NCBI GenBank assembly: GCA_002005505.1
Contig: MVGU01001960.1
Span: 1 to 16,276, forward strand
Length of the DNA: 16,276 bases
Reading direction: 5' to 3'
Source of the DNA: Botryococcus braunii
Lineage: Eukaryota > Chlorophyta > Trebouxiophyceae
The notes under the pieces are model-generated. The model was given only the letters and a program-made list of their open reading frames with translations, was not told where the DNA came from and made no database searches. Positions 7,778 through 15,851 of the stretch are shown here, one piece after another. Position numbers and translations under genes: made by a program. Within the stretch, counting starts at the first letter, position 1. Each line of letters opens with the position of its first letter.

Positions 7778-8304
7778 AGCTGCATTTTTAGTTTCTTGGG
7801 TGTCCTTGCAACTATCCATTGTTACTGAAGGATAGCAGCATATGCATGCATGCTTGGGACTGTATGCAGTGGTACGTAGCATAACCTTGTGGTTCAGACA
7901 TCTTGTCTCTTTCAAGGTTTTTTTTTTGGCTGGTGTCAAGATTTCCTTATATTTTTCTGATATTTGCTTTTCTTATTCTTGACATCTAAATATATGTTGC
8001 TTACACGGTGCAACTGGACATGTGGTTGACTGACGTGTCAATGAGCTTGTAGAGTTTGTACGGCACATGAAGAGGCAAAGACATATGTATTTTATAATTG
8101 ACCTATGCTAATCTAGTATCTTATGTTGACATATTGACTGCTCTGTGTATGAATTAGCTCCTGAATTCAGGACAGAGGGTTTAGTAACTATAGGTTGACA
8201 GATTATTAGGTCAGTAGCAAAGTTGGTGTTATTAAAGTCCCTATGTAAGTGAACTTTTCATTAGATTCTTCAGCCCGAACCGGATCTAGTATTTTAAATT
8301 CACC
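7778..8304. other. 3' flank of the gene, intergenic
   Basis: This AT-rich stretch contains no recognisable gene on either strand. It presumably holds the 3' UTR of the plus-strand gene, with a T9 run near 7919 and ATGCATGCATGC near 7843. No clear canonical AATAAA was found. It ends at the 3' end of the LINE. Confidence 0.5.
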
Positions 8305-8307
8305 ACC

Positions 8308-8369
8308 TATAACCTAGCTTTGGCGGCCTTCGGCCGCCTATAACCCACCTTTGGCGGCCTTCGGCCGCC
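8308..8369 (-). repeat. 31-bp tandem repeat with GC hairpins at the LINE 3' end
   Basis: Two units of 31 bp (8308-8338 and 8339-8369) each hold a perfect inverted repeat, GGCGGCC-TTC-GGCCGCC on the plus strand (palindromes at 8322-8338 and 8353-8369), plus a TATAACCYASCTTT spacer. Partial units flank them. In the LINE RNA each would fold to a 7-bp GC stem with a GAA triloop. In several LINE groups the reverse transcriptase recognises a 3' stem-loop and the tail consists of short repeats, so a role in template recognition is plausible. Confidence 0.75.
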
Positions 8370-8637
8370 CTATAATATGGACCTATTGCCCCAGTGGGTG
8401 ATGGAATGGTAGTATAGGGTGGCACTACGATAGAATCAGGAGAAGGAGAAGAAATTACATCTGTCCAGCCACGAGGGCATGATGAGATGTCCACAACACA
8501 CACACACAAGCCAAAACTAGGAAGAACTGACCACAAGAAGTGGCCAAGCGAAGAGCGAAGGCATAACTGAGCAAACGAAAAGGGGAAGGAAGGGGGGATA
8601 GGGGGGGGGGGCAGCCACAGACGTGGCTGCGGCCAAG
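8370..8637 (-). other. LINE 3' UTR
   Basis: The noncoding segment lies between the ORF2 stop and the terminal hairpin repeats. It includes a G10 run (plus strand, about 8601-8610) and a CA repeat (about 8493-8505). No ORF of interest was seen. Confidence 0.6.
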
Positions 8638-11600
8638 TCACCGTAGCCGGCGTAAATCAGCACGAGCCTGGAATGCATCCGAGATAAAGGAGACGACCGC
8701 ACGCAAGTCAGCGTGCCAAATGAACTGCCGAAGAGATCTAGAAGGACCCACAAACAAGTGGGGATAACGGTCCCGCACCGCAGTAAGAGCGGGACAGTGA
8801 AAGACAAAGTGGTGTTCATCACCCACAGAGGAGCCATACATATCACACAGGCGCTGAAGGCGCGGAAGCCGTTGTCTGCGGCCCATGTCAATGGGGAGGC
8901 CATGAACACCAAGACGAAACCTGAGAAAGAGCCGGACCTTGGCAACATCAAGAGACAGATAAAGGAGGCGGGAGCGCTGAGCCTTAGTGGGGCGCGCAAA
9001 CCACCGCACATAAGTACATAGCTGGGGATCAGCAGGGGCTAACCGAGGGGAGACATGGAGAGAGGCCACAGGGAGGGTATTGGCCTGCCTAATGAGAGCT
9101 AAAAAGGTATCCATATCAACGGGCTGCGGGCGCTGACAATCAGCCGCATAGGGGTAACCTAAGCGGCGAAGGGCAGCGATAAAAGAACCCGCCCAGGACG
9201 GGGAACGAGGCGTTACGCCATAGTAGCATGAGTCCCTATGAATACGTGCATACAAGTGGTCGGGTGGGAGATCCACCAGAGAGTTCCAAAAGGTGACCAC
9301 ACGCTTGAACCAGATATGATGAAGGGGCCAAACGCCAACCTCAGCAAGGAGCACATCGGTGCGGACCGTTTGACGAACCCCAAGGATCATCCGTAACATA
9401 GTAAGAAAATCCTTTTCTAAATCCTTAGCGGAGGGCCGAGTGGAAAATGGGGAAAACACCCGTAGACTCCAAACCTCACACCCATATGAGCAGGCAGGCA
9501 CCACACATGCTAAGAAGAGACGCAAGAGAATACCGATCGAGGTGGCACATTTGAGGTTACCATAACGCGTGCTAATAGTAGACCAGGCCCCCCACATCTT
9601 GCCACGTAAATGGCCAAAGGTGGCCCCAATGCCTGAAGCCGTAGAAAGCATGACACCTAAATGACGAGCCTGGGCCACCTGAGGCAGGGGTTGACCCTCA
9701 TACAGCACGGGAGGGGGGGCCTCCTTCGAGGGGGGGCAGACCATGGCATGGCACTTAGGAACACGCACCCGCATACGTGCGGACTGGCACCACTCTGAAG
9801 CAGCGGGGAGAAGGTGAGCCTGCAACTCCTCCAGGGACTTGGCCTGGAGTGTATAGACATCAGCATAACCTTGAATAGGGACACAACGACCATCCCGGGT
9901 GGCGGGTCCCACACCCGGACACCGAGCTTCAATATACCGAATCAGACCATCCGAATAAAGACCAAACAGAGTAGGACTTATAGGGGACCCTTGGAGGATA
10001 CCGACCTGAGGCTTCAGGAGCTCCCCAGAGGTGCCCCCTACACATAAAGTGACTTGGGCATCTTCATATAAAGATTTAACAGCAGCCAAGAATTGGTCCG
10101 GTACCCCCACCCGAGTTAAGGCCTCCCAAAGAAGGGGGTGAGGAACCCGATCATAGGCTTTACTTAAATCTAAAAAGCATAAGAATAAGGGGTGATCTTT
10201 GGTAGCAAGGTCAATGAAGTGTTGGATCGCAAAAAGCTGATGCAATGTGGAGAAGCCCGGGCGGAACCCCGTTTGGGCCTGACAGCGCAACCCCTTGGAT
10301 TCCACGTGCCGAATAAGCCTAGTGTTCAACAGGGTGGCGTAAAGCCGCATGAAGGGTTCAGGGACAGCAAGAGGGCGGTAATTCGCCGGATCCAGAGCGT
10401 CCTTTGCCCCTGGTTTGAACACGGGGACCACCCGGGACACATTGAAATGAGGGGGAATTGTCCCCGCCTGAAACATAGCATTGACAATGGTTAACAGAAT
10501 CGGTGCCAGGATATGGGGGTCCTGTCGGCCAGTTTGGGGGTCCGGGGGGCGTTGGGCAAATCGAAGAAATTCAGAGGGAAAATCCTGAAACCCAACACTC
10601 CTCCCTGTGTGCAAGGCACTAAGAGCATCCTCCATTTCCTGTAAGGTGAAGGGTTGGTTAAGCGATACGTCGGGTACGAGGGTGGTCGGATATGCCACTT
10701 CCGACAAGGGCATAAGGGGTTCGTCCGAGGTGTCAATATCCCCCCGAGTGAACTCAGACATGAAAGTGTTCCAAACCTCATGGTCATGTAAGGGCAAAGG
10801 CAAATAAGGGGGATGGCCACGGAAGGTCCGCCAAAACTGACGAGGGCAAGTATGAAAGAGAGCAACACACTCGTCTAACTGTGACATGAGCCACGCCCGT
10901 TTACGGGATCGCACATAAGAGTGGTAGTGCCGCTCGAGTCCACGTACCATGGGGGCAGAAAACCCATGGAGGCGACCAGCCCGCCGCCAGTCCCGCTTGA
11001 GTCTAACACATTCCTGGTCATAAAACGGCTGATGGGGGCGAGTCCTAGCCTGAGAACCTAACCGAACAGTATGCAGCCGCATGTCTGCAGCGTGAGCCGC
11101 ATCGCCTAAAACCCCGGATAAGGTATCTAGCGCTTGCTCCACATGCCCAGCCAACGCTAAGTCAGCACAACGACCCAAGGCGGGAGCAGCAAGCTCCAAG
11201 TGACGCACATAATCTACACGACAACCCCCTTTCCAATAGACTTGTCGCAGGGGCAACCCAAAATGCGAACCGTCCGAAATAGCAGCACAACGCATGGGTA
11301 AGGCAAATGAGGTGGTGATACTATAATGGTCAGAACCCTTCAACTCAGTGGCGACCGTAACAGACTGGATACAGGCATGGAGGGACGAGGAAACCAAAAT
11401 ATGGTCTGGCCTAGTCGCAGAGGTACGGGCGGTGGCCCTATAGGTGGGAGGAGCATGCAAGTCACCTGAGACACAGCCGGTACAAATAACTAACGCAGTC
11501 TGATCAGCCAATTTGACAAGTTGGCGGCCACTAGTATCTTGACCACAGAAGCGTCCTAAATCGGCCGAAGAAGATGTGGAAACAGATGCAATGTGTCCAT

Positions 11601-12267
11601 TGAAGTCACCCCCCACAAAGACACAGCCGTCCAGGGATGACAAAACCCCATAGAGCTCATTGTAACGAGCGGCCAGAGGGACAGGCTGAAGTAACGGAGA
11701 CCCAGAGGGGGGGATATAGACATTGCCCAAGTAGACGGGGGGATGGGTGCCATGCATGAACCGTAAAGATACCCAGAGTGAGGAGGACGTGTGTGCCCAC
11801 AGCTGAGCACTATATAATGAACTAACCTTAACTGCAATAAGCAAACCATAGCCTTTATTTTCATGAGAAACCTCAGGTGGAGAACAAAAAAGCTGATAGC
11901 CCCTGAAAAGGTTGGGGTCAATGTATTTTTGTTGTGTCTCTTGCAACAGTACTACATCCAACGCACGAAAGAAACGATCATAGTCATGGAGCTCATATTT
12001 AGACTCGGATAATCCACGGACATTCCAAGTAAGAATAGAGAGAGGGACTTGGCCAAAGATCCCTAAGCACACATAGGAGATGGACCCGCAGCCCCAGAGG
12101 AGGTAGAGGGGGTCAGACCCGCAGCTGGGGAGGAGGTGGGAGCAGGAGCGGCAGTAGGAGCAGCATGAGCAGGAGCAGGAGCAGCAGGAGCACCCACTGG
12201 CACCTTGAGAGGAGCTCCCCCCGCCTTCACTTTGAACAATTGGTCTCCTCGCCAAAAAGTGATCCAA
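8638..12267 (-). CDS. LINE ORF2: APE endonuclease / reverse transcriptase / zinc knuckle
   Basis: The open frame is 1209 codons, but the first about 70 codons overlap ORF1 in another frame and look non-native (Cys/Ser-rich), so real protein probably begins near 12060. The AP-endonuclease-like domain covers residues about 77-320: [15 protein letters not shown] (E110), GGDFNGH (D221, N223), RPDHI and GSDHYSI (D313, H314). The RT domain covers about 600-880: [27 protein letters not shown] (D700), [13 protein letters not shown], and motif C GYADVYTL (801-807), where the usual second Asp is absent. A C-terminal knuckle, [20 protein letters not shown] (1140-1159), has Tyr1144 where the second Cys is expected. 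The enzyme would nick target DNA and prime cDNA synthesis, but the motif C change predicts that RT activity is lost. No ATG lies between the ORF1 stop and the endonuclease domain, so translation needs recoding or reinitiation. Confidence 0.9.
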   Translation of the reverse strand: MDHFLARRPIVQSEGGGSSSQGASGCSCCSCSCSCCSYCRSCSHLLPSCGSDPLYLLWGCGSISYVCLGIFGQVPLSILTWNVRGLSESKYELHDYDRFFRALDVVLLQETQQKYIDPNLFRGYQLFCSPPEVSHENKGYGLLIAVKVSSLYSAQLWAHTSSSLWVSLRFMHGTHPPVYLGNVYIPPSGSPLLQPVPLAARYNELYGVLSSLDGCVFVGGDFNGHIASVSTSSSADLGRFCGQDTSGRQLVKLADQTALVICTGCVSGDLHAPPTYRATARTSATRPDHILVSSSLHACIQSVTVATELKGSDHYSITTSFALPMRCAAISDGSHFGLPLRQVYWKGGCRVDYVRHLELAAPALGRCADLALAGHVEQALDTLSGVLGDAAHAADMRLHTVRLGSQARTRPHQPFYDQECVRLKRDWRRAGRLHGFSAPMVRGLERHYHSYVRSRKRAWLMSQLDECVALFHTCPRQFWRTFRGHPPYLPLPLHDHEVWNTFMSEFTRGDIDTSDEPLMPLSEVAYPTTLVPDVSLNQPFTLQEMEDALSALHTGRSVGFQDFPSEFLRFAQRPPDPQTGRQDPHILAPILLTIVNAMFQAGTIPPHFNVSRVVPVFKPGAKDALDPANYRPLAVPEPFMRLYATLLNTRLIRHVESKGLRCQAQTGFRPGFSTLHQLFAIQHFIDLATKDHPLFLCFLDLSKAYDRVPHPLLWEALTRVGVPDQFLAAVKSLYEDAQVTLCVGGTSGELLKPQVGILQGSPISPTLFGLYSDGLIRYIEARCPGVGPATRDGRCVPIQGYADVYTLQAKSLEELQAHLLPAASEWCQSARMRVRVPKCHAMVCPPSKEAPPPVLYEGQPLPQVAQARHLGVMLSTASGIGATFGHLRGKMWGAWSTISTRYGNLKCATSIGILLRLFLACVVPACSYGCEVWSLRVFSPFSTRPSAKDLEKDFLTMLRMILGVRQTVRTDVLLAEVGVWPLHHIWFKRVVTFWNSLVDLPPDHLYARIHRDSCYYGVTPRSPSWAGSFIAALRRLGYPYAADCQRPQPVDMDTFLALIRQANTLPVASLHVSPRLAPADPQLCTYVRWFARPTKAQRSRLLYLSLDVAKVRLFLRFRLGVHGLPIDMGRRQRLPRLQRLCDMYGSSVGDEHHFVFHCPALTAVRDRYPHLFVGPSRSLRQFIWHADLRAVVSFISDAFQARADLRRLR

Positions 12268-12869
12268 CCCGCCCCCCGCAGTGTGTGGACTTCGGGTTGG
12301 CGACTCATACGCGCGGCCTTCTGCTGTGGGGTAAGGTCATCATCCATGAAGACATTGAACTGGCGACGGAGGTCCTTGGCTTTTTTATAAGCCGCGTGCT
12401 TTGCTGCAACGGAAGTAAATTTTATGAGCACAGGGCGAGGGCGTGGAGCAGCGGGGGAATGCTTCCCCAGACGAATAGTTTCGTAGATCGAAGGAGCGCC
12501 AAGTAGGGTCTTAACTTCAGCGAGATGCTTCTCCCCCAATTTCTCCGCAACCCCGAAAAGGATTGCATGTGGAGAGCGGAATTTTCTCTCCAGAGTTTCA
12601 ATGGAGAGGAGGCAGTGATTCACGTTGTTGTCGATGGCCTCATAGGTGGCCCTCACTGTCTCATCAACAGTACCCACGCGAGTCGCGACCTTGCTGTCAA
12701 CCTTTGCATCAAGAATGGAATCAATATTGGAGCCCAAAAATGTGAACTGCTCCTCGATAGTGCCTACCCTGCTGGCCAATTGTCCGATCTCGGTTTTGAG
12801 GGGCTCCACTGCAGCCGCAACGGTCACCTCAATGGTGGCCTTCAAAGTATCCACAACTTTCTCGCTCAT
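12063..12869 (-). CDS. LINE ORF1: coiled-coil, RRM-like RNA-binding protein
   Basis: The first ATG is at 12869 (268 codons); the frame is open to 12953 and the upstream 28 codons (…STVLTALQKFLPSLVAQ) also look coding, so the true start was probably lost at the LTR junction. Residues about 10-95 are heptad-like with Val/Leu and acidic/basic pairs, suggesting a coiled coil. Residues about 100-180 resemble the RRM of L1-type ORF1p: [51 protein letters not shown] segment and an Ala/Pro/Ser-rich tail follow. ORF1p-type proteins coat the LINE RNA and act as chaperones. The stop is TAG at 12063-12065, and ORF2's frame is -1 relative to this one. Confidence 0.75.
   Translation of the reverse strand: MSEKVVDTLKATIEVTVAAAVEPLKTEIGQLASRVGTIEEQFTFLGSNIDSILDAKVDSKVATRVGTVDETVRATYEAIDNNVNHCLLSIETLERKFRSPHAILFGVAEKLGEKHLAEVKTLLGAPSIYETIRLGKHSPAAPRPRPVLIKFTSVAAKHAAYKKAKDLRRQFNVFMDDDLTPQQKAARMSRQPEVHTLRGAGWITFWRGDQLFKVKAGGAPLKVPVGAPAAPAPAHAAPTAAPAPTSSPAAGLTPSTSSGAAGPSPMCA
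12216..12222 (-). promoter_or_regulatory. Candidate -1 slippery heptamer G GGG GGA
   Basis: In the ORF1 frame the minus strand reads GCG GGG GGA GCT, giving G_GGG_GGA in the register required for tandem -1 slippage. A -1 shift here would enter the ORF2 frame, which is open from this point to its stop. No pseudoknot was assessed, and the resulting fusion would pass through a Cys/Ser-rich stretch of doubtful value. Confidence 0.25.
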
Positions 12870-12953
12870 TTGCGCAACAAGAGATGGCAAAAACTTCTGC
12901 AAGGCAGTGAGGACGGTTGATACAGTAGAAACGGCCAAAGGATGTGAAAACAA

Positions 12954-13216
12954 TGGTTACAAGTTGTTTGGGCTCCACCTCAGTACCCGTCCAGTCCGGC
13001 CCGGTCCTTCCTCTGCCAAAGCCTTATTCTATCCTGTTCTAAGTGTGTCCCTGTCTCCATCGCCAATGCGCCTTGTCAAGTAAGGGGTCACTCCCTTGGC
13101 GCGTGAAGTAGCCACTTCTTGGCGTGGAGGACCATAACTCACGAAGGGACCCTTATGGAGGTCCAAATCCTCGTGGTCCGGTCATTTTCCCATAACACGC
13201 GACGATTCCTGTTACA
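12954..13216 (-). repeat. 3' LTR of the Ty3/gypsy element (about 263 bp)
   Basis: In element orientation it begins TGTAACAGG directly after the polypurine tract and ends ...CTTGTAACCA, giving TG...CA ends. The inner boundary is well supported by the tract. The outer boundary is inferred because the LINE ORF1 frame starts immediately at 12953. The expected 5-bp target duplication would be AACAA (12949-12953), to be matched at the unseen 5' LTR. Confidence 0.65.
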
Positions 13217-13229
13217 CCCTCCCCCCCTT
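13217..13229 (-). promoter_or_regulatory. Polypurine tract (plus-strand primer)
   Basis: The minus strand reads AAGGGGGGGAGGG immediately before the TGTAACA start of the LTR. This is the expected place and composition for the RNase H-resistant primer of second-strand synthesis. Confidence 0.8.
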
Positions 13230-13311
13230 AGCTTGGACGTCACGGCCAAGAGGGAGACTCACTCTAAACAACTACACTACGCACCTAACACACTTGGCAG
13301 AGGTACGGTCC

Positions 13312-13450
13312 TGTCACGTCCTGTCCGCGGGTACTAGTCTGGCGTCCCCAGCCCAAGCCAGACCCCTGTCCTGTCCTGTCTTGTCCAGCCCTGTCCGTAT
13401 AACAATGTAAAATCTGTCCCGTCCATACATAAATTCGCCCGTCCTGTCCA
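13312..13450 (-). repeat. Cluster of GGACAG / CTGTCC hexamers
   Basis: CCTGTCC or near variants (CCTGTCA, CTTGTCC, TCTGTCC, CCCGTCC) recur roughly a dozen times on the plus strand, with four almost adjacent at 13367-13385. Further single copies occur at 13622-13628 and in the LTR. The spacing is irregular, unlike a simple microsatellite. Confidence 0.6.
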
Positions 13451-13564
13451 ATAGGAATTCTACCCAACGGCAGTGGGGCCACCCATCTGCGTCGGGCGTT
13501 ACGCTACAGCGCGAGCTAGCACGGATGTCGCAACATTACATGATTGACGTCCGAAACCTGACAA

Positions 13565-13666
13565 GGGTGAGCAGTCAGCACCGCACGCACCCGAGGTAGA
13601 CGACACCCTACCTCGACGAGTCCTGTCCAGGGTGAGCGGTCATCACCGCTTGCACCCGAGGTAGAC
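13565..13666 (-). repeat. Direct repeat, 37-bp core at 65-bp spacing
   Basis: GGGTGAGCRGTCA begins at 13565 and again at 13630. Both cores continue with CACCGC, GCACCCGAGGTAGAC. Each includes inverted-repeat potential between CGAGGTAG and CTACCTCG. It lies in the 3' noncoding part of the Ty3 element. Confidence 0.7.
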
Positions 13667-13805
13667 ATTCTACCCCGCTTACGTCCTATTCATCAGAGTG
13701 CGCTCTAGTACTGGGATACCCCCAGGGTACACTCTAAGGGCCAAGCTTAGAGCTTCCAAGGTGGCCCAAGGACGCACCGAGGGGCCGACCCGACCTGCCA
13801 GAGCA

Positions 13806-15851
13806 CTAAGCGCGCCTAGCGCGCTTCCGCTGCTTCTGAGCATTTTTACCACGTCCTTTACGCTTCTTGTCCACCTTTTCTTTTTGTTCCGGCCTGTGCT
13901 CCGTGGTTAAATCCCAATACCGCTGTAACGCCTCCCTGGCGTGTTCTAAGTTATCCTCTGGCTCCCAAGTATTGTGAATATCCTCATACCCGGTCCATTT
14001 TACAAGATATTCTCGCGCAGGTTTCCGACCTCGTAACTTTCGTTCCCTATGAGCTAGCACAGCCTCGACCTCATACTCTTCTTCTCCATCAATAATCTCA
14101 GGTAGAGGAGGAGGTTGTACCGTCCCACCTTCCTTATAAGGCTTAAGCATAGAAACATGGAAGACATCATGAACCCTCAGAGTTTTTGGAAGCCTAATTC
14201 TGAAAGCTACCGATGATACCTCCTGGACGATGGGAAAAGGCCCAATAAACCGAGGTAAGAGTTTTCTTGTCCGGGTATGCTTGAATTTCAGATTCTTTGT
14301 TGAGAGGAGGACAGGTTGGCCTATTTTCAAAATAGGAGCATCTTTTCTCCTCGCGTCCGCATATGCCTTCATGCGGTCCTGCGCAGCTTTGAGACATGTC
14401 CGCGCTCTTTCTAGATCCCATCTCATCCTTCGTACAAACTCTGCTGCTGCTGGTACATACTCACGTACAGAAGATGTCACACCTTCATAGACTTCCTGGA
14501 AGGGAATCGTGGGATCCTGACCGAAAGTCAACCTAAATGGAGTAGTGTTGATTGATTGCTGAAAAGTGTTGTTGTAAGAAAATTCAGCCTCACACAAATG
14601 TTTATCCCAGTCGTTGTGTCTTCCAGTGACGTAATGACGCAAGTAGTCCTCCAAGATCCTATTAATTCGTTCCGTTTGACCGTCGGTCTGCGGATGAAAC
14701 GCTGTAGATAGCGCAGAGCGACAACCGGTCAACCGAAAGAGCTCTTGACAGAAGCGACCCACCCACCTAGGATCTCTGTCTGATACAATGTGAGTGGGAA
14801 ACCCATGCAAGGTGAAGACACGGGTCCGCAACAGTTGAGCTATCACTTCTGCACTTGCGTCAGTGGTCATCGGAGCAAAGTGCGCATACTTTGACAACCT
14901 ATCACCAGCAACCCAGATAGCGTCATACCCCTCCTTAGTTCTTGGCAGTCCAGTGATTAGGTCCATAGACATTGATTGCCACTTTCTGTCAGGTATTTCT
15001 AGAGGGTGTAGTAACCCTACAGGTAAGTGTGCTGGGGCTTTGACACGTTGACACGAGTCACATTTGGCCACAAAGTCAGTCACATCTGAGGCCATCCCTG
15101 GCCACCACCAGGAACGTTGCACTAATTCGAGGGTCCTGTCCCTGCCTGGATGACCAACTATAGGTGGTCCATGCAAATTCTCCAGGATTTCTCTACGAAG
15201 TTTACGTTCGTCACCGTCAGAACTCATATGGTGGGAGGGAACATAAATGCGCGCACCGCGCTTCCACAAGCCACTATGGAAGCTTAACTTATTGCGATTT
15301 TGTTTACGATGGAGCCAATCATCTATCTCATATGCCTCACTTAAAACCCTTCCCCATCCCCTCAACCCGTCCATCGGCGTGGGTAGGGTGGCGGAGTCTG
15401 CAGCCTCCCCAACCCCCATCGCTCCTACTCCGACAGGGGGAGAGTGCTCCCCCAGGGGCCCTGCCCTAGCCTGAACCGACGCCTGAACCCCAGCCTGGGC
15501 CCGAGCTAGGGCTCGGACGTGGGCCCCGGCTAAGTGAGGACTCCTAGACAATGGATCAGCAGGGTTAGTGGATCCCGGTGCATATTCCCATTGGATGTCG
15601 AATAACTGTAGAAACTCCGCCCAGCGCGCCCGTCTGGGTGAGAGTAGGGTTTGGGTTTGCAAAAAACTATTCGCGCGATGGTCCGTAACAACTGTGAAAG
15701 TTTGCCCTAATAAGTAAGACCTCCACTCCTTGAGGGCATACAACACACCTGCAAGCTCTTTTTCAGTTGTGGAATAATTGCGTTCGGCATTACTAAGCTT
15801 TTTACTGAAGTATGCTACAGGTCTACCTTCTTGCAATAGTACTGCACCCAC
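13806..15851 (-). CDS. pol: Ty3/gypsy pol: RNase H, integrase, chromodomain
   Basis: The 681-codon frame begins in RNase H (GAVLLQEGRPVAYFSKKLS). Further RNase H residues are the Glu of STTEKELAGVLYALKEW (residues 27-43), the Asp of VVTDHR (57) and NPADPLSR (96-103). An Ala/Gly/Pro-rich linker follows (about 106-161). Integrase begins with an HHCC zinc finger (H227, H234, C264, C267), then the catalytic core with D297 (MDLITGLP), D358 (SDRDPRW) and E394 (GQTERINRILE), giving a D-35-E spacing. A GPY/F-type module (LLPRFIGPFPIV, 531-542) follows, then a chromodomain (592-650: EEYEVEAVLAHR, YLVKWTGY, NTWEPEDNL) and a basic tail. Integrase inserts the cDNA; chromodomains of this group bias insertion towards modified chromatin. 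The frame has no start of its own and continues from the upstream segment through a one-base break. Confidence 0.93.
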   Translation of the reverse strand: MGAVLLQEGRPVAYFSKKLSNAERNYSTTEKELAGVLYALKEWRSYLLGQTFTVVTDHRANSFLQTQTLLSPRRARWAEFLQLFDIQWEYAPGSTNPADPLSRSPHLAGAHVRALARAQAGVQASVQARAGPLGEHSPPVGVGAMGVGEAADSATLPTPMDGLRGWGRVLSEAYEIDDWLHRKQNRNKLSFHSGLWKRGARIYVPSHHMSSDGDERKLRREILENLHGPPIVGHPGRDRTLELVQRSWWWPGMASDVTDFVAKCDSCQRVKAPAHLPVGLLHPLEIPDRKWQSMSMDLITGLPRTKEGYDAIWVAGDRLSKYAHFAPMTTDASAEVIAQLLRTRVFTLHGFPTHIVSDRDPRWVGRFCQELFRLTGCRSALSTAFHPQTDGQTERINRILEDYLRHYVTGRHNDWDKHLCEAEFSYNNTFQQSINTTPFRLTFGQDPTIPFQEVYEGVTSSVREYVPAAAEFVRRMRWDLERARTCLKAAQDRMKAYADARRKDAPILKIGQPVLLSTKNLKFKHTRTRKLLPRFIGPFPIVQEVSSVAFRIRLPKTLRVHDVFHVSMLKPYKEGGTVQPPPLPEIIDGEEEYEVEAVLAHRERKLRGRKPAREYLVKWTGYEDIHNTWEPEDNLEHAREALQRYWDLTTEHRPEQKEKVDKKRKGRGKNAQKQRKRARRA

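Larger units (their letters stand above)
8305..12953 (-). mobile_element. L1-like LINE (non-LTR retrotransposon), 5' end interrupted
   Basis: The minus-strand element has ORF1, ORF2 and a 3' UTR ending in a hairpin tandem repeat. Its left boundary (3' end) is set where the 31-bp repeats stop. Its right boundary is where ORF1 homology stops at the Ty3 LTR (12954). No 5' UTR is present, so the rest of the 5' end is probably beyond the Ty3 insertion. Both ORFs are long and open, implying a fairly recent arrival, but two key residues are altered (motif C and the zinc knuckle). Target-site duplications could not be identified. Confidence 0.8.
13230..13805 (-). other. Ty3/gypsy 3' noncoding segment
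   Basis: About 575 bp lie between the pol stop and the polypurine tract. No significant ORF is seen. The segment contains a GGACAG-rich cluster (about 13310-13450) and a 65-bp-spaced direct repeat (13565-13666). Confidence 0.65.

Noticed and set aside
7778..8304. Search for tRNA or other small RNA genes between the gene and the LINE
   Set aside because: No cloverleaf with A and B box sequences was seen by eye; a tRNAscan run would be decisive.
8713..9021. Plus-strand frame of 102 codons inside the LINE
   Set aside because: It is antisense to the ORF2 zinc knuckle region and has no independent support.
12165..12506. Plus-strand frames opposite ORF1
   Set aside because: Shadows of the Ala/Pro-rich tail and RRM-like coding sequence on the minus strand.
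13698..13910. Plus-strand frame across the pol stop
   Set aside because: Antisense to the basic C-terminal tail of pol; no start context or homology recognised.
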